A DNA stretch of 20,663 bases. It comes from a virus. The translations under genes were made by a program, and so were the position numbers. Positions 1 through 7,263 of the stretch are shown piece by piece. Location: IMG/VR virus record IMGVR_UViG_3300044733_003736, positions 1 through 20,663 of that record. The stretch is one strand, 5' to 3'. Position 1 is the first letter of the stretch. Every line of letters starts with the position of its first letter. The notes under the pieces were generated by a model. That model ran no database searches. It worked only from the letters and a program-made list of their open reading frames with translations, and was not told the origin of the DNA.

Positions 1-677
1 TAAGACAAGTCCATGCAAATGATTTAGGATTTCAGTTATTTGAAGATGAATTACATTGTGATTTTTTTCCAAATGATTTTTCAAATTCTGTTAATTTACC
101 AAAAGATTATGTTGTGATTCATCCATCTACTAATTGGCCAAATAGAACATGGAGTCATGAGAATTGGCAATCGTTAATTAATTTTTTATCGAAAAATAAT
201 ATTTTTACGGTAATAACAGGAAAAACTACAATTCAAAAAGAAAAAAATGTTACTACTGAAAAATTCATATACAAATTTGAAAATTTATATGGTTTGGATT
301 TATCAGATACTTTAGATTTAAGTGATACATGGCATTTATTAAATAACGCAAAATTATTTGTGACTCTTGATTCTGGTCTTTTACATCTTGCGGGAACAAC
401 TGATACGTTTATAATTCAATTAGGTAGTGCAAAAGATCCTAGATTTTCATCTCCATATAGAAAAGGAACTAGAAATTACAAATACATTTATGTAAAAGGT
501 AAATGTGATTTATTTTGTACAAATAATATGAAATATAGCATTAAAGAATGGGGAACAATGAATAGTATACCACCTCTAACAGATTGTCTAGAAAACAAAC
601 CTAAGTTTGAATGTCATTCTTCAATTGAAGATGTCACAAATACAATAACATATTTAATAAACAATAACATTGTATGA
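1..677 (+). CDS. GT9 (heptosyltransferase-like) glycosyltransferase, 5' end missing
   Basis: The reading frame is open from the left edge (first full codon at position 3), so the gene begins outside the window; the GTG at 114 lies inside the conserved domain and is not the likely start. The visible part is the C-terminal nucleotide-sugar-binding half of a GT9 enzyme: a strand ending in HPSTNWPNRTW followed by a helix, then VITGK, and later LFVTLDSGLLHLAG, which matches the donor-site loop of ADP-heptose transferases. Four cysteines follow near the end (CDLFC, then one in LTDC and one in FECH), resembling the metal-binding cluster of the next gene. The stop overlaps the next start as ATGA, so the two are translationally coupled. 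Family assignment is good; donor and acceptor sugars cannot be read from the sequence. Confidence 0.8.
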   Translation, partial: RQVHANDLGFQLFEDELHCDFFPNDFSNSVNLPKDYVVIHPSTNWPNRTWSHENWQSLINFLSKNNIFTVITGKTTIQKEKNVTTEKFIYKFENLYGLDLSDTLDLSDTWHLLNNAKLFVTLDSGLLHLAGTTDTFIIQLGSAKDPRFSSPYRKGTRNYKYIYVKGKCDLFCTNNMKYSIKEWGTMNSIPPLTDCLENKPKFECHSSIEDVTNTITYLINNNIV

Positions 678-1780
678 AAATTAATATAAATTTTATCAAC
701 GGCGCTTTTTGTGAAATATTGGACAATAATAATAAAAATAAATATTATGTTCAATTTATCAATAAAGAAACAAATGAAATACTACATGATGATGTCATTA
801 CATCTAATATGTGGGTAAAAAGTTCATACTGTTACTTTATCGATTATAGAATAAGAATAATTGATTTTAAATCAAAAAATTTAATTCGTGAAATCGATTA
901 TAATGCAACTTCGAAAAATGTGTTTATTTGGTTTGATAGTAGATCATTGGGAGATAATATTTCGTGGATGCCATTTGTTGAAGAATTTAGACTAAAACAT
1001 AATTGCACGGTATATTGCTCTACATATCAAAATGAAATATTTAGAGACATTTATCCACATATAAAATTTGTTGAACCAGGAAAGGAAGTGCATAATTTAT
1101 ATGCATCTTACAGTATAGGATGTTTTAACGATGAAATTAGAGAAAGAAAAAGTTGGAAATTGTTGAATAATCAAGAAATTTGTGCAAATATTTTAGGAAT
1201 CGATTATAGAGAAATTAAGCCTCCTCTTAAGATATTAAACAAAGACAGACCAATTAAACAAAAATATGTGTGTATCTCTACAAAATCAACGGCTGCATGT
1301 AAAGAATGGAATACAGAAAATGGCTGGAGAGATGTAGTTTCTTTTTTGAATTCTAATGGATATAAAGTCGTAATTGTTCAAAAAGAAGAAGTTGAATTAT
1401 TGGATGATCCTAACTTAGATGTTATTTTATGTAATTCTACCGATTTAAATGTTGTTATTAACATGATATATAACTGTGATTTTTATATTGGACTATCTTC
1501 TGGTGTATCATGGTTATCTTGGGCATTGAACAAACCTTCTATCTTAATAAGTGGCATGAGTTTAGAAAAAAATGAGTTTTTCACCCCTTTTAGAATCATT
1601 AATAAAAATGTTTGTCATGGTTGTTGGAACAATCCAAAGTATACATTTGACAAAGGAGATTGGAATTGGTGTCCTAAATTAAAAAATACAGATAGACAAT
1701 TTGAATGTTCAAAATCAATTACATCAGAAGTAGTAATTGGCAATATTAAAAGCATAATGAAATATGAACCATCAGCTTAA
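674..1780 (+). CDS. TibC/AAH-like autotransporter-type protein O-heptosyltransferase
   Basis: The protein of 368 residues resembles the bacterial autotransporter heptosyltransferases (TibC, AAH), which transfer heptose from ADP-heptose to serines of strand-loop-strand repeats in adhesins. Seen in the sequence: a beta-rich N-terminal region (about 1-80), then FIWFDSRSLGDNISWMPF at about 84-101, the SLGD segment corresponding to the family's catalytic aspartate region; YVCISTKSTAACKEW at about 198-212 with the family lysine; the donor loop FYIGLSSGVSWLSWAL at about 270-285; and four cysteines C314, C317, C333 and C345, the last three embedded in GDWNWCP and FECSK. In TibC such cysteines hold an iron ion. 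Length is close to that of TibC (about 400). It overlaps both neighbours. Known family members sit beside an autotransporter; here the neighbours are phage genes, so the acceptor is unknown and may be a phage beta-helical fibre or a host protein. Confidence 0.85.
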   Translation: MKININFINGAFCEILDNNNKNKYYVQFINKETNEILHDDVITSNMWVKSSYCYFIDYRIRIIDFKSKNLIREIDYNATSKNVFIWFDSRSLGDNISWMPFVEEFRLKHNCTVYCSTYQNEIFRDIYPHIKFVEPGKEVHNLYASYSIGCFNDEIRERKSWKLLNNQEICANILGIDYREIKPPLKILNKDRPIKQKYVCISTKSTAACKEWNTENGWRDVVSFLNSNGYKVVIVQKEEVELLDDPNLDVILCNSTDLNVVINMIYNCDFYIGLSSGVSWLSWALNKPSILISGMSLEKNEFFTPFRIINKNVCHGCWNNPKYTFDKGDWNWCPKLKNTDRQFECSKSITSEVVIGNIKSIMKYEPSA

Positions 1781-2951
1781 ATTTGCAATTTATACATCTT
1801 TCTACAATACATCAAAGTATATTGATAGGTTGTATGAAAATATAATGTCAATTGATTATACAGACTTTACTTGGTTTGTTACTGATGATTATAGCAATGA
1901 TGATACAAAACAAAATTTATTAGAAAAAATTAAAGATAATACTAAAATTGTTTATGTTGAACAAAATCATAAAATGGAAATGTATTGGCAGCCAAATAAA
2001 TTTATACCATCTGAATATGAGTATGTATTGTTGGTTGATAGTGACGACTTGGTAGACAAAAACATATTGACTGTTTATAATAATTTAATCAAAAAATACA
2101 ATGATCTTTCTATAATAACATGTGATTTCACAAGAATCAATGAAACTGATGGATCTGTTCATTCTTTCGGTTATATTCTTAATCAAGAAAAATTGACTGA
2201 TAAATTAAATCATTTTCATCCACAAATCGATTATTGTAACAATTTAAACTATTATTGTTTTGGACACGGAAGATGTTTTAAAAATATTAAAGATTTAAAA
2301 TTTAATGTTAATACGTTTAATGATGTATGTGAAGATTCTTATAGAATGTTATACATGAATGGATATGGTAATTGGCTGCATGTACCAAGAAATCTTTATA
2401 CATGGACACTTAGAAACGATTCAATTTCAAGTACGAAAAGTTCAAGTCATGATTTGACGTATAATAAAAATTTTGATATTGGATTAGAAAAATCAATATC
2501 ATCAAATTATGAGTCTATATATAGTTATAATTCAATTTATAAAGAATTGAATTCAATCATGTATTTCGGCATGAATACAGATTTTAAAAACATATCTATA
2601 ATTTCACCAAATCTAGATGTAGATCAAAAAGAAAAAATAAAAGAAATTTATATTGATAAAAACATTGAATTTAATAAATGTCATGGATCTGACCATTATA
2701 CAATTATATTAAATTATTTTGAAAGTGAAGATGGTTTGTGTGACGTACTAGATAAATTAAAATCTTTAAATAATAAAATGTGCATTAAAATGTACTATTT
2801 AAATGAAAGTGTACATTTAACAAATACATCTAGAGATGAGTTATTGAATGAAAAGTTAAATAAATTTAAATCAATTATATCTAAATATTTTTATAATTTT
2901 TCCTATTATTCTTATTTTAGACATTTAAATTTTACGATCATACATCAATAA
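1764..2951 (+). CDS. GT2-family (GT-A fold) glycosyltransferase
   Basis: The first 230 or so residues have the layout of a family 2 glycosyltransferase: an N-terminal strand FAIYTSFYNTSKYID, an acidic turn TDDYSNDDT at about 40-48, and the metal and nucleotide-sugar binding DXD-type motif LLVDSDD at about 89-95. VCEDSYRMLYMNGYG at about 188-202 looks like the ED motif containing the catalytic base. The C-terminal 150 residues are rich in Lys, Asn and Tyr and match no domain I recognise; they may be an acceptor-binding region. The start overlaps the preceding gene by 17 bases; another ATG at 1757 is in a different frame and was not used. No ribosome binding site is visible, so translation probably depends on coupling. 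It is inverting by family, substrate unknown. Confidence 0.8.
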   Translation: MNHQLKFAIYTSFYNTSKYIDRLYENIMSIDYTDFTWFVTDDYSNDDTKQNLLEKIKDNTKIVYVEQNHKMEMYWQPNKFIPSEYEYVLLVDSDDLVDKNILTVYNNLIKKYNDLSIITCDFTRINETDGSVHSFGYILNQEKLTDKLNHFHPQIDYCNNLNYYCFGHGRCFKNIKDLKFNVNTFNDVCEDSYRMLYMNGYGNWLHVPRNLYTWTLRNDSISSTKSSSHDLTYNKNFDIGLEKSISSNYESIYSYNSIYKELNSIMYFGMNTDFKNISIISPNLDVDQKEKIKEIYIDKNIEFNKCHGSDHYTIILNYFESEDGLCDVLDKLKSLNNKMCIKMYYLNESVHLTNTSRDELLNEKLNKFKSIISKYFYNFSYYSYFRHLNFTIIHQ

Positions 2952-2952
2952 T

Positions 2953-3891
2953 ATGAATATTTTAATCTTAACTGCCTTCACAAAAAACGTAGTTTGGAAC
3001 AATTATGGCAATTGTGATTTTGGAAAATTTACATCTGAAATCAATTTGAAATACGCAAATAAAAATAATTATAGTTTTGTATGTGAAATTTTACAAGAAC
3101 CATTAGTTGATAGACAGAATTCGTGGATCAAAATACCGTTAATCCAAAAATATTTGTCTCAATATGATTATGTTGTTTGGATAGATGCTGATGCTATTTT
3201 TTTAAAAAATATTAAAATTGAAGAATTTATAGAAGATGGAATTGATTTAATACTTTCAAAAAATGCGTTATCTGAAAATAAAATCATGTATACAATTACA
3301 AGTACAGGATTTATGGTATGGAAAAATTCTAAGTGGTCAATTGATACGTTGAATCAACTGTGGGAAAATTATAACTTATATGCATATAGTCATTTTCATG
3401 AACAAACCGCATTAGATCAACTACTGTTGCCTAAACTAACAAGTCAAAATTTAATTAACAAAGAACTGTCTGATCTAGAAAACAGTTTAATTCAAGAAAA
3501 CGTTAAAATCATACCATATAGTTATCATAATCTTTCATATGATACACTATTCATATACCATGCTGGTGGAGATACACCAACAAAATTTAAAAGATTAGTT
3601 GATGTATATGAAAAATATAACAATAATAAATTAAAAATATTATTCCAATACGGATCGTTTTTATGTATGTGGCTTTATAATACCGGCGAATACTCTGTAG
3701 AAATATTAGGAGTTAAGGAAAACGAAGAGTTTCTGTTACAGAAATATGATTCTATATACTTTTTAAATGATAGGCCAGATCGAAGTATTTATTTTGTAGT
3801 AAACAATTTATGTAATTATGCATATTATAAAGTAAAAGTATATAACAATAAAGAAAATTTTTCATGTTATAAAAAATTTAAATTTGCTTAA
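2953..3891 (+). CDS. GT34-like (galactosyl/mannosyltransferase type) glycosyltransferase
   Basis: The 312-residue protein carries the pattern of the GMA12/MNN10 (GT34) group: NLKYANKNNYSF near residue 31-42, SWIKIPLIQKYLSQYDYVVW from 57, the DXD motif in WIDADAIF at about 76-83, and FHEQTALDQLLL at about 148-159, which matches the conserved acidic segment later in the domain. HAGGDTPTKF follows. The last 85 residues, after LKILFQYG, form a separate beta-rich stretch that I cannot assign. The gene begins one base after the stop of the GT2 gene, so the four transferases look like one transcription unit. Members of this family are retaining transferases using UDP-Gal or GDP-Man in eukaryotes; the phage enzyme's substrate is not known. 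No signal peptide or membrane segment is seen, implying action in the host cytoplasm. Confidence 0.75.
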   Translation: MNILILTAFTKNVVWNNYGNCDFGKFTSEINLKYANKNNYSFVCEILQEPLVDRQNSWIKIPLIQKYLSQYDYVVWIDADAIFLKNIKIEEFIEDGIDLILSKNALSENKIMYTITSTGFMVWKNSKWSIDTLNQLWENYNLYAYSHFHEQTALDQLLLPKLTSQNLINKELSDLENSLIQENVKIIPYSYHNLSYDTLFIYHAGGDTPTKFKRLVDVYEKYNNNKLKILFQYGSFLCMWLYNTGEYSVEILGVKENEEFLLQKYDSIYFLNDRPDRSIYFVVNNLCNYAYYKVKVYNNKENFSCYKKFKFA

Positions 3892-3903
3892 TATATATAC
3901 CAT

Positions 3904-4182
3904 ATGTCAGAACCTATTAAATTCACACAACAAGAGTTGGATTCACTAAAGAAAATTCAACTCAGTTTTCAAGAAAATATCATGTCATTCGGTCAATTGT
4001 ATTTAGACAAAATGACACTAGACGCAAAAATTAAAGAACTATCTCAAGTTGAATCTAACCTTAGAACCAACTACGAAAAGATTCAAAAAGATGAAGATGA
4101 GTGGTTAAACTCCATCACAACCAAATATGGTGAAGGTTCACTAAATCTAAAAGATGGTACTTTTATACCAAATCCTAAATAA
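3904..4182 (+). CDS. Small helical (coiled-coil) protein of unknown function
   Basis: This 92-residue acidic, helical protein has heptad-like spacing from about residue 8 to 70 (FTQQELDSLKKIQ, then KIKELSQVESNLRTNYEKI) and ends with KYGEGSLNLKDGTFIPNP, a short beta-like tail. Small proteins with the same plan (helical pair followed by a K-Y-G-x-G-x-L tail) are, as I recall, common in marine T4-like phages and have no assigned role. It starts 12 bases after the GT34-like gene in an ATATATACC context without a ribosome binding site, and is followed by a non-coding stretch, so it is probably the last gene of the glycosyltransferase unit. Codon use is more balanced than in the transferases upstream, which hints that it belongs to the phage core rather than to that block. 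Confidence 0.7.
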   Translation: MSEPIKFTQQELDSLKKIQLSFQENIMSFGQLYLDKMTLDAKIKELSQVESNLRTNYEKIQKDEDEWLNSITTKYGEGSLNLKDGTFIPNPK

Positions 4183-4205
4183 ACTTTTACAATTATCAGG
4201 TGCGC

Positions 4206-4302
4206 TGCGCTTTTTATATTGCGGTTGCTTTATTATTATAATAAATGCTTAATGCTTTTTTATATATAAATGTTGCGCTTTTAATATATGCTTTTTATAC
4301 AT
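4206..4302 (+). repeat. Non-coding T-rich region with five imperfect TGC(GC)TTTT repeats
   Basis: The stretch 4183-4342 has no gene. Inside it a short unit recurs: TGCGCTTTTTATAT (4206), TGCTTTATTAT (4226), TGCTTTTTTATATAT (4253), TGCGCTTTTAATATAT (4274) and TGCTTTTTATACAT (4289). Each begins with TGC or TGCGC and runs into a T-tract. An AT-only hairpin (4229-4245) lies among them, and TATCAGG at 4194-4200 is the inverse of CCTGATA at 4325-4331, bracketing the region. No GC-rich terminator stem was found. Whether this is a decayed gene, a protein-binding array or a loose terminator cannot be decided. Confidence 0.4.
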
Positions 4303-4328
4303 TTAAGTCAACTTATTTTAACCTCCTG

Positions 4329-4336
4329 ATATTTAT
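4329..4336 (+). promoter_or_regulatory. ATATTTAT motif 6 bases before a start codon
   Basis: The octamer ATATTTAT ends 6 bases before the ATG at 4343. The same octamer stands 5 to 11 bases before the starts at 7847, 9938 and 19954. It could be the -10 part of a late phage promoter (T4 uses TATAAATA), or an A/T-rich translation signal. Confidence 0.3.
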
Positions 4337-4342
4337 TTTATT

Positions 4343-4978
4343 ATGATCAAACTTAAAGCGCTTCTACCTGAAGTTTGGGATGCTAACCTCCTGGAGCAAT
4401 CTGAACCATTTATTGTATTTTGTGACATGGATGGTGTGATGTGCAATTTTGATTTACAATTTGCTCAAATGATAGGATCATCACCTAAAGAGTTTGAATC
4501 GCAATATGGTACTCCAAAATTTTGGGATGCAATTGCTGATAAAGGTGAAGTATTTTGGTCAAGTATGCAAAAAATGCCTGATTTTGATCAACTTAAAGAT
4601 GGTATAGTTAAAATTGTTAATGATAACAATCTAGATCTACAAGTTTTAACAAGTACTAGCGGTAACTGGATTCTTAAAAACCACCCAAGAGAAGAAGCCA
4701 AAGATATCATTAGAAATATAGAAAAAGGTAAATTACAGTGGTTAAGTAACCATTGGTCTGGCTTAAAAGTTAACTTCAGCGGTTCAGGTAGAGGAAAAGG
4801 TAAGTTTGCTAAACCAAATAGCTGCTTAATTGATGATTTGCCTAAAAATGTAGAATCATTTGAAACTGCTGGTGGTAAAGGTATTATACATACAAATGCG
4901 TCAAGTACATTATCTGGTTTACAATTGTTAATAAATCAATTGCCAGAATCATTTGGTTATAGTTATTCTAATATATGA
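4343..4978 (+). CDS. HAD-superfamily 5'(3')-deoxyribonucleotidase-like phosphatase
   Basis: The protein of 211 residues has the four HAD motifs: VFCDMDGVMCNF at about 25-36 with the nucleophile D28 and acid D30, LTSTS at about 102-106 as motif II, a lysine in GKGKFAKP at about 151-158 as motif III, and CLIDDLPKNV at about 161-170 as motif IV. The short alpha-helical cap between motifs I and II fits the NT5C-type deoxyribonucleotidases, which dephosphorylate nucleoside monophosphates. Cytoplasmic. The first 20 residues (MIKLKALLPEVWDANLLEQ) precede the fold and contain LPE and LLE, which resemble cleavage sites of T4-type prohead proteases; a head-targeting leader is possible but unproven. It shares an ATGA overlap with the next gene. 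The exact substrate is not clear. Confidence 0.75.
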   Translation: MIKLKALLPEVWDANLLEQSEPFIVFCDMDGVMCNFDLQFAQMIGSSPKEFESQYGTPKFWDAIADKGEVFWSSMQKMPDFDQLKDGIVKIVNDNNLDLQVLTSTSGNWILKNHPREEAKDIIRNIEKGKLQWLSNHWSGLKVNFSGSGRGKGKFAKPNSCLIDDLPKNVESFETAGGKGIIHTNASSTLSGLQLLINQLPESFGYSYSNI

Positions 4979-5658
4979 AAGTAAGAATCTATAATAATAC
5001 TCTAAATCCAGCTCTTTGGGATGGTTTAAAACTAAAACCAGATGTAGCTGAATCTTTAAAGTCTATAGGACAATCCTTCTACAAGGATACAGAATTAACC
5101 GTTCCAGTTAAAGATATTATAATGGTTGGTAGCAGCGCAAATTATAACTGGTCAGATTTTAGTGATATTGACATTCATATAGTCATAGATTTCAAAGACG
5201 TATCTGAAGATGTAGAAATGGTTGAAAAGATGGTAAATGCCATTAAAGGTAAATGGAATGAAGACCATGACATTCATGTTAAAGGATTTAACGTTGAAGT
5301 ATACATTCAAGACATTTCTAAGAAAAATAGATCCACTGGAGTTTATTCATTGTTAAATAACAAATGGGTGACTGAACCAAAGAAGGAGAATTTTGAATTG
5401 GATAAAGAACAAATCCAACAAAAATACAGTGATATGGTGTTGAAAATTAAAAATGCACTAGAATCTGAAAGTTTGGTTAAGTTAAAGAAAGTTTTGAAAG
5501 ATTTGTATGATATGAGAGAAGTTGGATTAAACAAGTCTGGAGAATTTAGTACAGAGAATATTGTTTTTAAAGTATTAAGATCCAGAGGTCACCTAGATAA
5601 ACTCAGAAATGGTATCAATCAGATATTTGATAAAACGGTTAGTTTGAAAGAATCTTAA
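4975..5658 (+). CDS. Predicted nucleotidyltransferase (polymerase-beta fold, KNTase type)
   Basis: A core nucleotidyltransferase motif is visible: MVGSSANYNWSDFSDIDIHI at about 50-69, with the Gly-Ser pair G52-S53 and the metal-binding aspartates D64 and D66; a third acidic residue is likely in FNVEVYIQD near 107-115. The preceding NPALWDGLKLKPDVAESL is a conserved lead-in that I recall from many marine T4-like phage proteins. After residue 125 the protein becomes a helical, lysine-rich domain with no recognised family. Enzymes with this core transfer a nucleotide to proteins, antibiotics or RNA; nothing in the sequence identifies the acceptor. Coupled to the HAD gene by ATGA overlap. Its 3' end overlaps the convergent homing endonuclease gene by 20 bases. 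Confidence 0.75.
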   Translation: MKVRIYNNTLNPALWDGLKLKPDVAESLKSIGQSFYKDTELTVPVKDIIMVGSSANYNWSDFSDIDIHIVIDFKDVSEDVEMVEKMVNAIKGKWNEDHDIHVKGFNVEVYIQDISKKNRSTGVYSLLNNKWVTEPKKENFELDKEQIQQKYSDMVLKIKNALESESLVKLKKVLKDLYDMREVGLNKSGEFSTENIVFKVLRSRGHLDKLRNGINQIFDKTVSLKES

Positions 5659-7147
5659 GGAAATATTTGCCGTGGCCGCAATCCCAAATTCTATCATAAC
5701 CATTATTTTTCATATTTTCCCATTCACTTAATGAATGGTTGTATATTTTTAATATTTTTTCTAATTTGTGTTTTTGAAAACTCATGCGGTGTCTGATATC
5801 TTTATAATTATTTATAAGATAATGATAATTAGGTGGTGTATGACTTACAAAATTGAATCCTAAAGTTTCATATATTTTGCCGGTAAAATATCTTCTGTCA
5901 CTATAACTTACTATATTTTTTGGATTATAATGTTTGATAAAATGTTTTAATAATTTACTTGCACCACCATTAACTGTAGTATTAATTGCATTACAAAATC
6001 TAACTAATTCCCAATCACTTGTTTTATCAAAACGGGAAGTTTTTCTAAATGTCATAATACTAACCAGATCATTTTTATTATACAATCCTAATTTAACTGT
6101 AGACTTATCTTCACCTTGTAAATGATTGTCATTTAAAAACTTATTTTTTTCAGTTTCATTTACTTCTTTAATAATGCAATCTCTAGCATTAATTTTAAAT
6201 AGTGTATTGGTTTTCAACAGTGTTTTGACAATTGATTTTACAATTTCTGTTTTATTGATCCACTCATTTTCGAAAATATGAATTAGTGATATACCATAAA
6301 AACTGCAAGATTTTGTTTTATTCAAATGATAGTTTTTATTGATACCACCACCGTTTTCACTGTGCCAGTATAATCCATCAATTTCAAACGCAATTTTTAA
6401 TTCTGGAATATAAAAATCCAATTCTTTGCCATTTAATACTGTTCTATCATTTCTTTTAATAACAGCATCTTTTGGTAAAATTTCTTGTAAAAAATTGTAA
6501 AAATGATTTTCAACAGTAGTGATTTTTTCTGGATGACAATAATCACAAAACAAGTTGTTTAAGTTATAAACCGTAGATTCTAATGTTTTATTACATACGT
6601 CACATTTGAATTTATAAATGTTACTAAAGTGATAACCTTTGTAATCCACCTCATCACATAGAAATTGTAATTTGTTACTATTACAGTAATTTACTAGAAA
6701 TTCATAGTGGTTTGATTTCTTACTAACTGATCTTTTATCTAAGACAGATTTTATCTTGGCTGCATTGTCCACTCCATATCTATCCATCATAGTAGATTTT
6801 ATTTTTTCTACATTTATATAACTTTCAGATCCATATTTTAGTAGAAGAGTTTGTTTTACCTTCTCTTTATATTCAGGCAATTTACTGTAACTATCAACTC
6901 CATATTTTTTAACAATTGCAGATTTAAAATTAGATTTTACAACATCTGTAGTCATTGGGTGACCACCGTATTTTTCATCAAAAGTTTTTTTCTGACCATC
7001 AATTATTTTTTGTTTTGTTGAATTATCACTATTACTACATTTCTTGCTACAAAAGATCTTTGGTTTGCTCACTCTACATTCAAACAAATTATTACAATGT
7101 TTACAGTTTAAAGATAACCAGTTTTTTGAATTTTTAGATCTAGCCAT
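5639..7147 (-). CDS. EDxHD (Vsr-like PD-(D/E)XK) free-standing homing endonuclease
   Basis: This is the only convincing - strand gene. Its 502 residues show, in order: a zinc finger (C15, C18, C33, C37); four short DNA-binding repeats centred on KYG or RYG (about 59, 81, 104 and 123), like the modular repeats of phage homing enzymes; a second zinc ribbon (C182, C185, C201, C204); and a nuclease core KELDFYIPELKIAFEIDGLY followed by WHSE (241-264), matching the E-D-x-H-D set of I-Bth0305I-type enzymes. The C-terminal half (NHLQGE at 341, GGASKLLKHF at 394, SYSDRR at 414, RIWDCGHGKY at 486) is the extra domain usually attached to this family. It is mobile DNA: convergent to its neighbours, with its own promoter-like sequence. 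Start ATG at 7147 gives a complete first finger. Confidence 0.88.
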   Translation of the reverse strand: MARSKNSKNWLSLNCKHCNNLFECRVSKPKIFCSKKCSNSDNSTKQKIIDGQKKTFDEKYGGHPMTTDVVKSNFKSAIVKKYGVDSYSKLPEYKEKVKQTLLLKYGSESYINVEKIKSTMMDRYGVDNAAKIKSVLDKRSVSKKSNHYEFLVNYCNSNKLQFLCDEVDYKGYHFSNIYKFKCDVCNKTLESTVYNLNNLFCDYCHPEKITTVENHFYNFLQEILPKDAVIKRNDRTVLNGKELDFYIPELKIAFEIDGLYWHSENGGGINKNYHLNKTKSCSFYGISLIHIFENEWINKTEIVKSIVKTLLKTNTLFKINARDCIIKEVNETEKNKFLNDNHLQGEDKSTVKLGLYNKNDLVSIMTFRKTSRFDKTSDWELVRFCNAINTTVNGGASKLLKHFIKHYNPKNIVSYSDRRYFTGKIYETLGFNFVSHTPPNYHYLINNYKDIRHRMSFQKHKLEKILKIYNHSLSEWENMKNNGYDRIWDCGHGKYFLKILSN

Positions 7148-7169
7148 AATTGGAGTTTGGTTTGTATAG

Positions 7170-7198
7170 AGTATAACTATTTAAAAATTAAAACACAA
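7170..7198 (-). promoter_or_regulatory. Sigma70-like promoter for the homing endonuclease gene
   Basis: Read on the - strand, TTGTGT (7198-7193) and TATACT (7175-7170) are separated by 17 bases, which places the expected transcript start about 16 bases before the ATG at 7147. The -10 box is identical to that before the DNA polymerase gene. AT-rich sequence makes chance matches easy. Confidence 0.35.
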
Positions 7199-7222
7199 TT
7201 TAAAAAAAAGTACTTTTAATTT

Positions 7223-7252
7223 ATATTTATTATTACAACAACTAAATAAGGA
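7223..7252 (+). promoter_or_regulatory. Putative late promoter and leader of the tail tube gene
   Basis: TATATTTAT (7222-7230) and CTAAATA (7242-7248) lie ahead of the tail tube gene; CTAAATA resembles late promoter boxes described in T4-like cyanophages. AAGGA (7248-7252), 11 bases before the ATG at 7264, is the only Shine-Dalgarno-like sequence I found before any gene here. Confidence 0.35.
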
Positions 7253-7263
7253 TTTAAAAATTT

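Noticed and set aside
114-677. GTG at 114 as the start of the first gene
   Set aside because: The frame is open to the left edge and the codons before 114 read on into the same domain, so the gene is cut by the window.
4201-4215. GCGCTGCGC followed by Ts as an intrinsic terminator
   Set aside because: The two TGCGC copies are direct, not inverted, so only a three-base-pair stem can form.
4319-4394. TAACCTCCTG repeated at about 4319 and 4384, identical to the anti-Shine-Dalgarno core
   Set aside because: Two copies of a 10-base word with one inside a coding region can arise by chance, and no function for an anti-Shine-Dalgarno sequence in mRNA is evident.
5343-7137. Short open frames opposite the nucleotidyltransferase (5343-5534) and the homing endonuclease (5934-6125, 6955-7137)
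   Set aside because: All lie fully inside well-supported genes and encode Phe/Tyr/Leu-rich peptides without recognisable domains.
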